Below, piece after piece: positions 36,112 to 46,278 of a stretch of DNA of 64,000 nt. A program made the translations under genes and the position numbers. The stretch is from assembly GCF_900104795.1 (NCBI RefSeq), contig NZ_FNTG01000001.1, positions 806,001 to 870,000 of the forward strand, read 5' to 3'. The stretch's first letter is position 1. Every line of letters begins with the position of its first letter. The notes below the pieces were generated by a model that saw only the letters and a program-made list of their open reading frames with translations, was not told the origin of the DNA and did no database searches. This DNA comes from Burkholderia sp. WP9. Lineage in GTDB: Bacteria > Pseudomonadota > Gammaproteobacteria > Burkholderiales > Burkholderiaceae.

Positions 36112-37722
36112 TCAGATCTCTTCGTACAGCGGCAATGTCAGGAAATCGGTGAACTGTTCCGAGGTCGACATTTCCTCGAAGATCTGCGCGGCGCGCTCAT
36201 ACGGCTTCGTATCACCGCCCACGGCCTGCTTCACCTTGTCGAGTTCCTGTGCCGACAACTCGCGCACCAGCTCGGCCGTGACCTTGCGGCCGTCTTCGAG
36301 CTTGCCCTTCGGCGAGCGAATCCATTGCCACACCTGCGAACGCGAGATTTCCGCCGTGGCGGCATCTTCCATCAGGTTGTGAATCGGCACGCAGCCATTG
36401 CCCGCGAGCCATGCGCCCAGGTAGTGGATGCCGACGTTGATGTTGTTGCGCAGACCGGCTTCGGTGATCGGCGCTTCCGGACGGAAGTCCGTCAGGTCGG
36501 TTGCCTTGACGAGCACGTCGTCGCGTTGCTTGCCGATCTGGTTCGGCGTGTCGCCGAGCACCTTGACGAACTCTTCCATCGCGATCGGCACGAGGCCCGG
36601 ATGCGCGACCCAGCCGCCGTCGTAGCCGTCGCCGGCATCGCGTGCCTTGTCCGAGCGCACGCCGGCCATCGCCTTCTCGTTCGCGGCCGGATCGTTCTTG
36701 ATCGGAATCAGCGCGCTCATGCCGCCAATTGCCGGCGCATTGCGGCGATGGCAGGTCTTCAGCAGCAGCAGCGCGTAGGCCCGCATGAACGGCGAGGTCA
36801 TGGTGATCTGCGAGCGGTCGGCGAGGCAGAAGTCACGGTCGGCCTTGAACTTCTTGATCGCCGAGAAGATGTAGTCCCAGCGGCCGGCGTTCAGGCCCGA
36901 GCTATGTTCGCGCAGTTCATACAGGATCTCGTCCATTTCGAAAGCGGCGAGGATCGTTTCGATCAGCACCGTCGCGCGAATCGTGCCGCGCGGCACGCCG
37001 ACCGCTTCCTGCGCGGCGACGAAAATATCGTTCCACAGACGCGCTTCGAGATGGCTCTCCATCTTGGGCAAATAGAAGTACGGGCCGGAGCCGCGCGCGA
37101 CCAGCTCCTTCGCGTTGTGCACCATGAAGAGCGCGAAGTCGAAGATGCCACCCGACACGCGCTTGCCGTCCACCTTCACGTGCTTCTCGTCGAGGTGCCA
37201 GCCGCGCGGACGCACGATCAGCGTGGCGACCTTGTCGTTCAGCGTGTACGACTTGCCGTTCTGCTCCAGCGAAATCGTGCGGCGCACCGCGTCCTTCAGA
37301 TTGATATGGCCGGTGATCTGGTTATCCCAACTCGGCGCATTCGAATCTTCGAAGTCGGTCATGTACGAATCCGCGCCTGAATTCAGCGCGTTGATGATCA
37401 TCTTGCGCTCGACCGGCCCGGTGATTTCCACGCGGCGGCATTGCAGGTCCTGCGGCAGCGGCGCGATTTTCCAGTCGCCGTCACGCACGTTTTTCGTTTC
37501 CGCGAGAAAGTCGGGGCGCTCGCCGGCGTCGAGGCGCCGGGTGCGTTCCGCGCGCGCCTGCAACAACTGCTGACGGCGCGGCTCAAAAGTGCGATGCAGC
37601 GCGGCGACGAGTTCGAGCGCTTCGCGCGTGAGAATTGCTTCATAGTCCGGCTTGATCTCAGCCTTGATTTCCATGCCTTGGGGCAGCTGCAGCGACGATT
37701 GCGATGACTGCGGGTTCGCCAT
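36112..37722 (-). CDS. aceB: Malate synthase A
   Basis: Condenses glyoxylate with acetyl-CoA to malate, the second glyoxylate-bypass step. 536 residues from ATG 37720-37722 (GGAGAAAAC upstream). Family segments: MTDFEDSNAPSWDNQITGHI, IVRPRGWHLDEKHV, FYLPKMESHLEARLWND, RGTIRATVLIETILAAFEMD and GRWDYIFSAIKKFK. The upstream leader holds TTGCAAAGATGCAAA (37745-37759). It is separated from aceA by three genes; both lie on the minus strand. Confidence 0.96.
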   Translation of the reverse strand: MANPQSSQSSLQLPQGMEIKAEIKPDYEAILTREALELVAALHRTFEPRRQQLLQARAERTRRLDAGERPDFLAETKNVRDGDWKIAPLPQDLQCRRVEITGPVERKMIINALNSGADSYMTDFEDSNAPSWDNQITGHINLKDAVRRTISLEQNGKSYTLNDKVATLIVRPRGWHLDEKHVKVDGKRVSGGIFDFALFMVHNAKELVARGSGPYFYLPKMESHLEARLWNDIFVAAQEAVGVPRGTIRATVLIETILAAFEMDEILYELREHSSGLNAGRWDYIFSAIKKFKADRDFCLADRSQITMTSPFMRAYALLLLKTCHRRNAPAIGGMSALIPIKNDPAANEKAMAGVRSDKARDAGDGYDGGWVAHPGLVPIAMEEFVKVLGDTPNQIGKQRDDVLVKATDLTDFRPEAPITEAGLRNNINVGIHYLGAWLAGNGCVPIHNLMEDAATAEISRSQVWQWIRSPKGKLEDGRKVTAELVRELSAQELDKVKQAVGGDTKPYERAAQIFEEMSTSEQFTDFLTLPLYEEI

Positions 37723-37744
37723 GTTTTCTCCTTGGTCGGTCAGA

Positions 37745-37759
37745 TTGCAAAGATGCAAA
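37745..37759 (-). promoter_or_regulatory. TTGCAA/TGCAAA direct-repeat motif upstream of aceB
   Basis: TTGCAAAGATGCAAA lies 23 bp upstream of the aceB start. TTGCAA also occurs upstream of aceA (41972-41977 and 42155-42160). TTTGCAAA-type sites are bound by short-chain-acyl-CoA-related regulators (RamB/PccR family) at glyoxylate genes in other bacteria; that this applies here is inference. Confidence 0.35.
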
Positions 37760-37804
37760 TGTTGAAAAGCGGTTGGTGTGCGTCGCGTAGTCCAGTAGTA
37801 GCCG

Positions 37805-38629
37805 TTACGCGCCAGGGCTGTGGCGTGTGCGGCTGCCGCCGGAGCCGCTGGTGCGGCCGGGCGACGCGAGGGTTTTCAGGAAAGCGAGCAGATCGGTCAT
37901 GCCTCCGCCCGCGCCATGCGGCGTGACGCCCAGTTCTTCGGCTGGTGCGTTTTGCCGGTTGAGCCAGAAAGTCGTGAAGCCGAACCACGCCGCGCCGGCC
38001 ACGTCCCAACCGTTCGACGACACGAAGACGATCTCGCGCGGTTCGGCGTCGAAGGTTTGCGTGCCCAGCGCGTAAGCGGCAGGCGAGGGTTTGTAGGCGC
38101 GCACGGCGTCGACGGATAACACGTGGTCGAACAGGCCCGTCATGCCGGCGCTCTTCACGGCGACGTCGAGCATTTGCGGATTGCCGTTCGAGAGAATCGC
38201 GAGGTGCGCACGGGAAGCGGATTCGCCGCTGGCGGATGCCTGCGAGGTCAAAGACTCGCCGCGCGACAGGCGCAAGAGGCGCAACGCGGGCACGGCGTCG
38301 GGGAAAGCGGACAGGCACGCATACTCGTCCATCAAACGTTTTTCGGCCGTGCGGCCGAGCGTGAGCTGGAGTTTTTTCGCGGCGAAACGCAGCGCGTCGA
38401 GCGTGATGTCCCAGAACGGCCGGTAGTGCGCGCCGGGTGCGGCAGCCGGAGCGGCAAGCGTGCGCAGCTGCGTGTATTCGATCTGTTTCTGGCGCCACAG
38501 TTGCGAGAGCGCATCGCCGTGGCCCGGAAACATCTGCTCCGCGGCAGCGATCACCGAATGCACGTCGAAGAGCGTGCCGTAGGCGTCGAAAATCACTGCT
38601 TTAGGGGAGTGTGTCGTTGTGGCCGACAT
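37805..38629 (-). CDS. Haloacid dehalogenase, type II (L-2-haloacid dehalogenase-like)
   Basis: 274-residue HAD-superfamily protein. Motif I VIFDAYGTLFDVHS (nucleophile Asp about 14), motif II AILSNGNPQML, motif III Lys in YKPSPAAYALG, motif IV FVSSNGWDVAGAAWFG. The pattern S-S-N-x-W-D matches L-2-haloacid dehalogenases rather than phosphatases; the substrate remains to be shown. The C-terminal tail is Gly/Ser-rich. Divergent from the LysR gene at 38810, which may regulate it. Confidence 0.88.
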   Translation of the reverse strand: MSATTTHSPKAVIFDAYGTLFDVHSVIAAAEQMFPGHGDALSQLWRQKQIEYTQLRTLAAPAAAPGAHYRPFWDITLDALRFAAKKLQLTLGRTAEKRLMDEYACLSAFPDAVPALRLLRLSRGESLTSQASASGESASRAHLAILSNGNPQMLDVAVKSAGMTGLFDHVLSVDAVRAYKPSPAAYALGTQTFDAEPREIVFVSSNGWDVAGAAWFGFTTFWLNRQNAPAEELGVTPHGAGGGMTDLLAFLKTLASPGRTSGSGGSRTRHSPGA

Positions 38630-38809
38630 TGCCGTGCGCTCCTATCAGAGGTCAGGATGGATTGTATTAGTGATGCTCTGCGCTAAAAAAGAGGCTAAAC
38701 ATCACTTGATCTTTTACTTTCATACACCTAATCTGACGCGCACCGACCACCATTGCGCGTCGCTTCTCAACGAAATTTCCGTACTGGGACGGCGCGGCTT
38801 CAATCGCTT

Positions 38810-39712
38810 ATGGACCGTTTCAAGCAGATCGAGACTTTCGTGACCGTCGCGGCCAAAGGCAGCCTGTCTGCCGCGGCTACGGCGGAAGGCGTCGCGCCGG
38901 CTATCATCGGCCGCCGCATCGACGCGCTCGAAGAGCGCCTCGGCGTCAAATTGCTGGTGCGCACCACGCGCAAGCTCACGCTGACCTTCGAAGGCTCGGC
39001 CTTTCTCGAAGACTGCCAGCGCATCATTCACGACATGCAGAACGCGGAAGCCAGCGTGTCGGCGGGCGGCGTCAAGGCGAGCGGCCATCTGCGGCTCTCC
39101 GCGCCGGCGGGCTTCGGGCGCCGGCACGTCGCGCCGCTCGTGCCGTCGTTCACGGTCGCCCATCCGGACGTGTCGATCACGCTCGACCTGTCCGACCGCC
39201 TCGTCGATCTGGTCAACGAGGGTTTCGATTGCGCGGTGCGTCTCGGCGAATTGCCGGATTCGTCGCTGGTGTCGCTCAAGCTCGGCGAGAACCGCCGCGT
39301 CTGCGTGGCGTCGCCGTCGTATCTGAGCCGGCGCGGCGCGCCCCACAGCCTCGCCGACCTCGCGCATCACAACTGTCTCGCGCTCGGCGCGAGCGCCAAC
39401 CAGCAGCGCGGCTGGATGTTCCAGCAGGGCGACAAGGTGGTGTCGATCAAGGTGTCCGGCACGATGGAATGCTCGGACGGCGCGGTGCTGCACGAGTGGT
39501 GTCTCGAAGGCTACGGTCTCGCGTGGCGCTCGTGGTGGGAGGTCGGCACGGATATCGCGGCCGGACGGCTTGTCAGCGTGCTCGACGAATTCGCCGCACC
39601 ACCCATCGGCATTCATGCGGTGTTTCCGCAGCGCCGCCATTTGCCGTTGCGGGTGAGACTGTTCCTGGATTTTCTCAAGCATACGTACGGGCATCCCGGT
39701 TACTGGGGCTGA
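38810..39712 (+). CDS. LysR-family transcriptional regulator
   Basis: 300 residues from ATG 38810 (MDRFKQIETFVTVAAKGSLS). The winged HTH covers about 1-60 (AATAEGVAPAIIGRRIDALE), then the substrate-binding domain (GHLRLSAPAGFGRRHVAPLV; DCAVRLGELPDSSLVSLKLG). It resembles the LysR subgroup that acts on metabolic genes. Divergently oriented from the HAD gene across a 180-bp region, the classical LysR arrangement. The effector is unknown. Confidence 0.9.
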   Translation: MDRFKQIETFVTVAAKGSLSAAATAEGVAPAIIGRRIDALEERLGVKLLVRTTRKLTLTFEGSAFLEDCQRIIHDMQNAEASVSAGGVKASGHLRLSAPAGFGRRHVAPLVPSFTVAHPDVSITLDLSDRLVDLVNEGFDCAVRLGELPDSSLVSLKLGENRRVCVASPSYLSRRGAPHSLADLAHHNCLALGASANQQRGWMFQQGDKVVSIKVSGTMECSDGAVLHEWCLEGYGLAWRSWWEVGTDIAAGRLVSVLDEFAAPPIGIHAVFPQRRHLPLRVRLFLDFLKHTYGHPGYWG

Positions 39713-39902
39713 CGCCGGCCAGGCTCGCGATGGCGCGCCCGGCGATTGCGTCGCCGGCAATACGGGGTTTCCGATATGCGGACAGACCCTTGGCAGATTC
39801 ATACGCTCAATTCCGCGACCTACAATCGATTGAAGCGGCCTTCGCGCCGCGCCTCGTTGGACGCTCACGCCGCGCTGCGCGAAGCCGGCGACGGAGGGCA
39901 TC

Positions 39903-40337
39903 ATGTTCAGGCACATCCTGGTTCCGACCGACGGTTCAGACCTGTCACGCAAGGCGATTGACGGCGCCATCGATCTCGCCCAAGCCGTCAACGCGCGCGT
40001 GACCGCCTACGCGTGTCTGCCGCAATATCCTTACTCGCCGTTCTCCGACGTGGTGGTCGAGCCGCCCTCCGAATTCCTGCAGCGCAGCGAGCGCGAAGCG
40101 CGGGTGCATCTGCGAGAAGTGGAAATGGCGGCGCGCCGTGTCGGCGTGACCGTCGACAGCCGGACCAGCGTGCACCCGGCGCCGTATCTCGGCATCATCG
40201 AAGCCGCGGAGCAGGGCGGCTGCGACGTGATCTTCATGGCGTCGCATGGGCGCCGTGGTCTGGGCAGCCTGCTGATCGGCAGCGAAACGCAGCGGGTGCT
40301 CACGCATACCAAGATTCCGGTCATCGTGTATCGCTGA
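39903..40337 (+). CDS. Universal stress protein (UspA family)
   Basis: 144 residues. MFRHILVPTDGSDLSRKAID at the N-terminus and the ATP-binding signature MASHGRRGLGSLLIGSETQRV (split) near the C-terminus place it in the ATP-binding UspA/MJ0577 subgroup. Such proteins accumulate under growth arrest and stress. GACGGAGGGCATC precedes the ATG. Monocistronic between the LysR gene and the convergent aceA. Confidence 0.92.
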   Translation: MFRHILVPTDGSDLSRKAIDGAIDLAQAVNARVTAYACLPQYPYSPFSDVVVEPPSEFLQRSEREARVHLREVEMAARRVGVTVDSRTSVHPAPYLGIIEAAEQGGCDVIFMASHGRRGLGSLLIGSETQRVLTHTKIPVIVYR

Positions 40338-40355
40338 GCCGAAACCGGAAGCCCA

Positions 40356-40388
40356 CAAAAAACGCGCCGGCGGTGAGGCCGGCGCGCG
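40356..40388 (-). terminator. Terminator of aceA
   Basis: On the minus strand CGCGCCGGC, 7-base loop, GCCGGCGCG, then six T. It lies about 190 bp downstream of aceA and also next to the stop of the convergent stress-protein gene. Confidence 0.82.
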
Positions 40389-40578
40389 CTGTGTTCGCCG
40401 CGCAATCTGTTGCGCTGGCTTTCTCTGCACTGCTGCGATCTCTCCCAGATTCAAGCCGTCGGCGCTAACCGTTCACGACCCGGCGCCCGGCGGCCTTGCT
40501 CCTCCCTGTGACGGCGGCTCTCTGACGAAAGCCGTAGTCCGTCTGTTGCCCTGTTGCTGCGATCGGCCTGCGGGTAAA

Positions 40579-41883
<1,305 letters not shown>

Positions 41884-42248
41884 GATTTGCTCCTTGGTTG
41901 CCTGCAATGGCTGAATACTCTGTCGACCAGCGTCGCCGCGTGAGCGCTTGTTCTGGTCCGATACAGGAAACTTGCAATTTTCGCCAAAGCGGCCAGCCCG
42001 GTCGGGCGTTTTGCTTGGCGAAGTCTTATATAAGAGTCTAGGCAAGTCGAAGGTCGCGCAGTAGCCGTCTGAGCATGTTTTTGTGATATTTATTATTATT
42101 TATAATCAGTCACTTACGGTTTTTGTTTCACATTGAGAAAAGACTTTTCCCATCTTGCAATAGGTCGTCTTGTGCCTTGCAGCACGATTTTTTACGACGC
42201 AAAAAAATTTTCCACATCGTGAAATTTGGGGTCCGCGGCGTACAGGCG
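41884..42248. promoter_or_regulatory. aceA upstream regulatory region
   Basis: No gene is seen. The region is markedly AT-rich around 42080-42235. Three related 16-17-bp elements stand out: TTTTCTCAATGTGAAA (minus strand, 42126-42141), TTTTCCCATCTTGCAA (42145-42160) and TTTTCCACATCGTGAAA (42206-42222). The first two are head-to-head, 3 bp apart. They are good candidates for binding sites of a regulator of aceA. Confidence 0.55.
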
Positions 42249-42280
42249 AAAAAAAACCGGCGCCTAAGCACCGGTTTTTT
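42249..42280 (-). terminator. Terminator of the RNA helicase gene
   Basis: AAAAAACCGG, 12-base loop region, CCGGTTTTTT: symmetrical with A and T tracts, about 140 bp downstream of the helicase stop. It insulates aceA from read-through. Confidence 0.85.
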
Positions 42281-42416
42281 CCGACCCACAGACAGCGTAA
42301 AGCCGTCCGGGTCTTTTTTAGCTGGCTGCAACGTACCGCATGGGCGCCGCAAAGGGCTGTGTGCCCTGAAGCAGAGTGCGCTCCTGCTCAGTACTGAGCG
42401 GCCAATTCGCGGCTAA

Positions 42417-44054
42417 TTAGCTGCCGCGACGCGCCGTACGCGGGCCGTCGCTGCGGCGTGCGCCGTAGCCGCCGTCGCGCGAACCGCCGTAGCCTTCACG
42501 CGAACCGCCGCCAAAGCCGCCTTCACGCGAACCACCACCAGCCGACTTGCCGGCCCAGCCGCCGCCATTGCCGCTGCCGCTGCCGCTGCGCGCACCGCCG
42601 CCGTTACCGGCCGGCTTGCCCGATCCGCTACCGAAGCGACGGCCACCGCCGTTGCCGCCGCCCGGACGGCCGCGGCCGCCAAAGCCAGGACGGCCGTTAC
42701 CCGACGGAGCCGACTTGCGCGGCTCGAAGCCTTCGACGACATTGACCGGCAGCGGGGTGCGCACGAAGCGCTCGATGCGCTTCAACGCGCCTTGTTCCGC
42801 GTGATGCACGAGGCTCACCGCGATACCCGAGCGGCCGGCACGGCCGGTACGGCCGATACGGTGCACGTAGTCTTCGGCGAACTTCGGCAGGTCGTAGTTG
42901 AACACGTGCGTGATGCCGGGGATGTCGATACCGCGAGCGGCGACGTCCGTGGCCACCAGCACGCGCACACGGCGCTCGCGCAGGGCTTTGATCGTGCGGT
43001 TACGCGCGCCTTGCGGCAGGTCACCGTGCAGGGCGGCCGATTCGAAACCGGCGTCGGCCAGACGGCCAGCCAGCTGGTCGGCGTCCATCTTGGTTGCCGT
43101 GAAGACGATAGCCTGGTCGAGGCCCTCGCCGCGCAGCAGATGGTCGAGCAGACGATCCTTGTGATCGCGGTCGTCGACGTAATGAACGGTTTGCGCGATG
43201 TTGGTACGTTGTTCCAGACGCTGGACGATCTCGATACGCTCCGGATCCTTCAGCAGGCGGCCGGTCAGCGAACCGATCTTGCCGTCGAGCGTGGCCGAGA
43301 ACAACATGGTTTGACGCGTAGCCGGCGTAGCGGCAACGATCGTTTCGATGTCTTCGATGAAGCCCATGTCGAGCATGCGGTCAGCTTCGTCGAGCACGAG
43401 GATCTGCAGTTGCGACAGATCGATACGGCCGCGTTCCAGATGGTCGATCAGACGGCCCGGCGTAGCGACCAGGATTTCCGGGTTCTTCGCGAGCAGCATC
43501 AATTGCTGGCCGTAAGCGACGCCGCCCAGAATGCTGACGGTGCGCAGACGCTTCAGGTGCTTGCCGTACGTGGCGGCAGCGGTGGTGACCTGCATCGCGA
43601 GTTCGCGGGTCGGCGTCAGAACCAGCATGGTCGGACGGGCAACCGGTTGCGGGCGGCGCGTGCGGGCGCCGTCGGCCGGACGCGGCTCGCGCGGCTGGCT
43701 GGCTTGCGCCTTTTGCAATTGCGAGAAACGCTCGATGGCGGGCAGCATGAACGCGGCGGTCTTGCCCGAACCGGTCGGGCTCGAGACCAGCAGGTCACGG
43801 CCGGCGATGCCGGCGGGGATTGCACGTTGCTGAACCGGCGTCGGGGTTTGATAACCAGCGGCGGTCAGGGCAGAGACGACGTCCGGGGACAGACCGAGCG
43901 ACGCGAACGACGGGCCGGACGGTGCTGCGGCTTCAGCGGCGACGGCTTCCGGAGCGGCAGCAACGGCTGCGGCTTGAGCGGGTGCGTCGGCGAGACCGAG
44001 GGCTTGGTCGGCGATGGCGTTCAACGGGCTGCTGGGGGTATTGCTCGAAGTCAT
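42417..44054 (-). CDS. rhlE: DEAD-box ATP-dependent RNA helicase (RhlE type)
   Basis: 545 residues from ATG 44052-44054 (AAGGATTCTC upstream). An Ala/Pro-rich leader precedes the Q-motif (PTPVQQRAIPAGIAGRDLL), Walker A SPTGSGKT, PTRELAMQV, DEAD box VLDEADRMLDMGF, SAT in LFSATLDGKIG, and HRIGRTGRAGRSG. The last 110 residues are Gly/Arg/Ser-rich RGG-like repeats (GGSREGGFGGGSREGYGGSR) that bind RNA non-specifically. Roles of such helicases include ribosome assembly, mRNA decay and cold adaptation. Confidence 0.93.
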   Translation of the reverse strand: MTSSNTPSSPLNAIADQALGLADAPAQAAAVAAAPEAVAAEAAAPSGPSFASLGLSPDVVSALTAAGYQTPTPVQQRAIPAGIAGRDLLVSSPTGSGKTAAFMLPAIERFSQLQKAQASQPREPRPADGARTRRPQPVARPTMLVLTPTRELAMQVTTAAATYGKHLKRLRTVSILGGVAYGQQLMLLAKNPEILVATPGRLIDHLERGRIDLSQLQILVLDEADRMLDMGFIEDIETIVAATPATRQTMLFSATLDGKIGSLTGRLLKDPERIEIVQRLEQRTNIAQTVHYVDDRDHKDRLLDHLLRGEGLDQAIVFTATKMDADQLAGRLADAGFESAALHGDLPQGARNRTIKALRERRVRVLVATDVAARGIDIPGITHVFNYDLPKFAEDYVHRIGRTGRAGRSGIAVSLVHHAEQGALKRIERFVRTPLPVNVVEGFEPRKSAPSGNGRPGFGGRGRPGGGNGGGRRFGSGSGKPAGNGGGARSGSGSGNGGGWAGKSAGGGSREGGFGGGSREGYGGSRDGGYGARRSDGPRTARRGS

Positions 44055-44508
44055 GAGAATCCTTGGTAAATCCTTGGTACACACGGAATTAAAACGTCGG
44101 CGCCAATCGGCATACCCAAGTCGTCGGATTCAGCGAGCAAAGAAGCAGCGAGCAAATCGAAAAACGGGGGCAGCTCGCGGCAATGAAGGCGAGCTTTTCG
44201 TTAGAAGCTGTATCGGATGCGACATGCCAACACGGCGTGCCGCCAGCCTGGGACATGATCGCCCGTAGGGGGCTAGGCAGGAGGGGACAGGTTCTAAACT
44301 GGATTGGAGCTAAACGCTACGAGGCGCTGCGCCGCAAAGGCCGCTAGAGGAAAGCCGGGCAAAGCAGTGAAGCGCAGGCAGCATTGTATAGGGTTTTGCT
44401 GCACTGCGCCACTATTAGGAATTTTCCTGGCAGAAAAGTTGCAGCGGCCGACTGGACGAATGGCCTGCCATCTCCAATCGGGCCGCCGGGTAAGCCTTCG
44501 GCGCCAGC
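44055..44508. other. Helicase upstream region / possible long 5' leader
   Basis: No gene is seen in 454 bases. A possible minus-strand -10, TACAAT, lies at 44383-44388 within a short inverted repeat (GCAGCA...TGCTGC). If used, the helicase mRNA has a leader of roughly 320 nt. Confidence 0.4.
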
Positions 44509-44778
44509 TCAGGCCGAGGCGCCGCTCTTCAGCGATACGACCAGTTCGACGTATTGCTGCTTCGCGGCTTCCTCCGCCGTGCCTTTGAGCGCGGCCCACG
44601 CGTCATACTTGTATTTGCCGACGATGTCGGTGAAACCCGGCTTGTCGCCGTGAACATCGCCTTCGCTAGCCTGTTTGAAGAGGGCGTACAGACGCAGCAG
44701 CGTGAGGTTGCCCGGGCGCTCCGGCAGTTGTTTCACATCTTCCTGAGCCTGGGTGAACTGCGTATTGATGTCGGTCAT
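44509..44778 (-). CDS. Acyl-CoA-binding protein
   Basis: 89 residues from ATG 44776-44778 (MTDINTQFTQAQEDVKQLPE). The whole protein is a four-helix ACBP domain with the signature LLRLYALFKQASEGDVHGDK and the binding motif KYKYDAWAALKGTAEEAAKQ. It binds medium- to long-chain acyl-CoA in the cytoplasm. Divergent from tsaB. Confidence 0.93.
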   Translation of the reverse strand: MTDINTQFTQAQEDVKQLPERPGNLTLLRLYALFKQASEGDVHGDKPGFTDIVGKYKYDAWAALKGTAEEAAKQQYVELVVSLKSGASA

Positions 44779-44983
44779 GGTCGTTTTGCCCGCCGGGCGG
44801 GACAGGGGTGAAGGTCGGCTGACGATCATAGCAATTGCATGCCGCTGCGGGGCTGAGGGCTTATTCCAAACACAGGACGCGGGGCTTGGCGCGAAGCGCG
44901 GACCATCCAGGACGCGAGCCGGTTCAATCCGGGGCGCAAGCCAAACCACATTTGCGCGCGCAGTGCCGATTACAATACGGTCC

Positions 44984-45787
44984 ATGACTCAAACTGTGCT
45001 CCTCGCCCTCGATACCTCGACCGAATTCTGCTCGGTAGCGCTTCTGTCGGTTGCCGGCCATGCTGCCGGCGCCGCAACTGGAGAGACCCGCGCCGAGCCG
45101 CGCGTCTGGATGCGCCACGAGCAAACCGGCGCGGTTTCCAGCACGCGCCTGCTCCCCGCCATTCGCGAACTGTTCGACGAAGCCGGCCTGAAACTGGCGG
45201 ACTGCGACGCTATCGCTTTCGGCTCCGGTCCGGGCTCGTTCACTGGTCTGCGTACGGCGACCGGCGTCGCCCAAGGTCTTGCATTCGGCCTGAACCTGCC
45301 GGTCGTGCCGATCAGCACGCTGCTTGTCTGCGCTGAAAGCGCCCGCCTGCGCGATCCGTCGGCCGCGCGGGTGCTCGCCGCGCTCGACGCCCGCATGGAC
45401 GAGATCTACTGGGCCGACTACGCCTGGGACGACGCGCAAGGTGAATGGCGCACCGTGCAGAGCGCTTCGCTCGACGCGCCGGACCGGCTCGTGTTGCCCG
45501 ACGTCCCGTTCACGCTGGCAGGCAACGCCGCCGCGGCCTTCGGCGCGCGGCTGCCCGCGCTCGCGGCGGCGCGCAGCGTCGACGGCGAAGCGCTGCCGCA
45601 CGCCGTGCCGCTCGCCCACGCTGCGCTGCGCGCGTTGCGCGCCGGCCGCACGGTGCCCGCCGATCAGGCCGCGCCGGAGTACGTGCGCGACAAGGTTGCG
45701 CAGACCACGGCCGAGCGGGGCGCCGAAAAAGCTGAAAAGGCGGCCAGACTCGCGCACGACGCGGCTCACGGCGAGGGCCGGCAATGA
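44984..45787 (+). CDS. tsaB: tRNA threonylcarbamoyladenosine biosynthesis protein TsaB
   Basis: 267 residues from ATG 44984 (MTQTVLLALDTSTEFCSVAL). The ASKHA-fold N-terminus and GSGPGSFTGLRTATGVAQGL (about 84-103) are diagnostic. TsaB is the non-catalytic partner of TsaD in making t6A-37 in ANN-decoding tRNAs. The stop overlaps rimI (ATGA), the common tsaB-rimI pairing. Confidence 0.93.
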   Translation: MTQTVLLALDTSTEFCSVALLSVAGHAAGAATGETRAEPRVWMRHEQTGAVSSTRLLPAIRELFDEAGLKLADCDAIAFGSGPGSFTGLRTATGVAQGLAFGLNLPVVPISTLLVCAESARLRDPSAARVLAALDARMDEIYWADYAWDDAQGEWRTVQSASLDAPDRLVLPDVPFTLAGNAAAAFGARLPALAAARSVDGEALPHAVPLAHAALRALRAGRTVPADQAAPEYVRDKVAQTTAERGAEKAEKAARLAHDAAHGEGRQ

Positions 45788-46278
45788 GTGGCGTGTTGCT
45801 CGCGGACCGCTATATGTCGCCGATGACCGAGGGCGATCTCGACGAGGTCGCCGCCATCGAAAAGATCGCTTATGAGTTTCCGTGGAGCCGGGGCAATTTC
45901 GGCGACTCGCTGCGCAACGGTTACTTCGGCGTCTGTCTGCGCCATGTCACGGGCACCTTGATTGGCTATTGCGTGTTGATGCCGGTGGTCGACGAAATGC
46001 ATCTGCTCAATCTATGCGTGACGCCCGCGGCGCAAGGCGCCGGCGCCGGCTTCGCGCTGCTGCGCGAAGCCGTGCGGATCACCCGCGCCGAAAAGCTCGA
46101 CGGCTTGCTGCTCGAAGTGCGGCCGTCGAATCATCGGGCGATCCGGTTGTATGAGCGCTTCGGGTTTGCTTCGATTGGGCGGCGCAAAAATTATTATCCG
46201 GCGCGGCATCGCAGCCGGGAGGACGCCATCGTAATGCGTTTCTCGTTTGCCACGGAGGGCGCAGATGGCGCTGCATGA
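45784..46278 (+). CDS. rimI: Ribosomal-protein-S18-alanine N-acetyltransferase
   Basis: 164-residue GNAT enzyme that acetylates the N-terminal Ala of ribosomal protein S18. Features: IEKIAYEFPWSRGNF (FPWS typical of RimI), MHLLNLCVTPAAQGAGAG (acetyl-CoA loop variant), LLLEVRPSNHRAIRLYERFG and GRRKNYYPA. The loop reads Q-G-A-G-A-G, where Q/R-x-x-G-x-G is usual, so it fits. It overlaps tsaB by 4 bp and the next gene by 14 bp. Confidence 0.92.
   Translation: MSGVLLADRYMSPMTEGDLDEVAAIEKIAYEFPWSRGNFGDSLRNGYFGVCLRHVTGTLIGYCVLMPVVDEMHLLNLCVTPAAQGAGAGFALLREAVRITRAEKLDGLLLEVRPSNHRAIRLYERFGFASIGRRKNYYPARHRSREDAIVMRFSFATEGADGAA

Noticed and set aside
42150..42195. Possible sigma-54 promoter upstream of aceA (GGCAC...TTGCA on the minus strand)
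   Set aside because: The GG-to-GC spacing is 16 rather than 10 bases.
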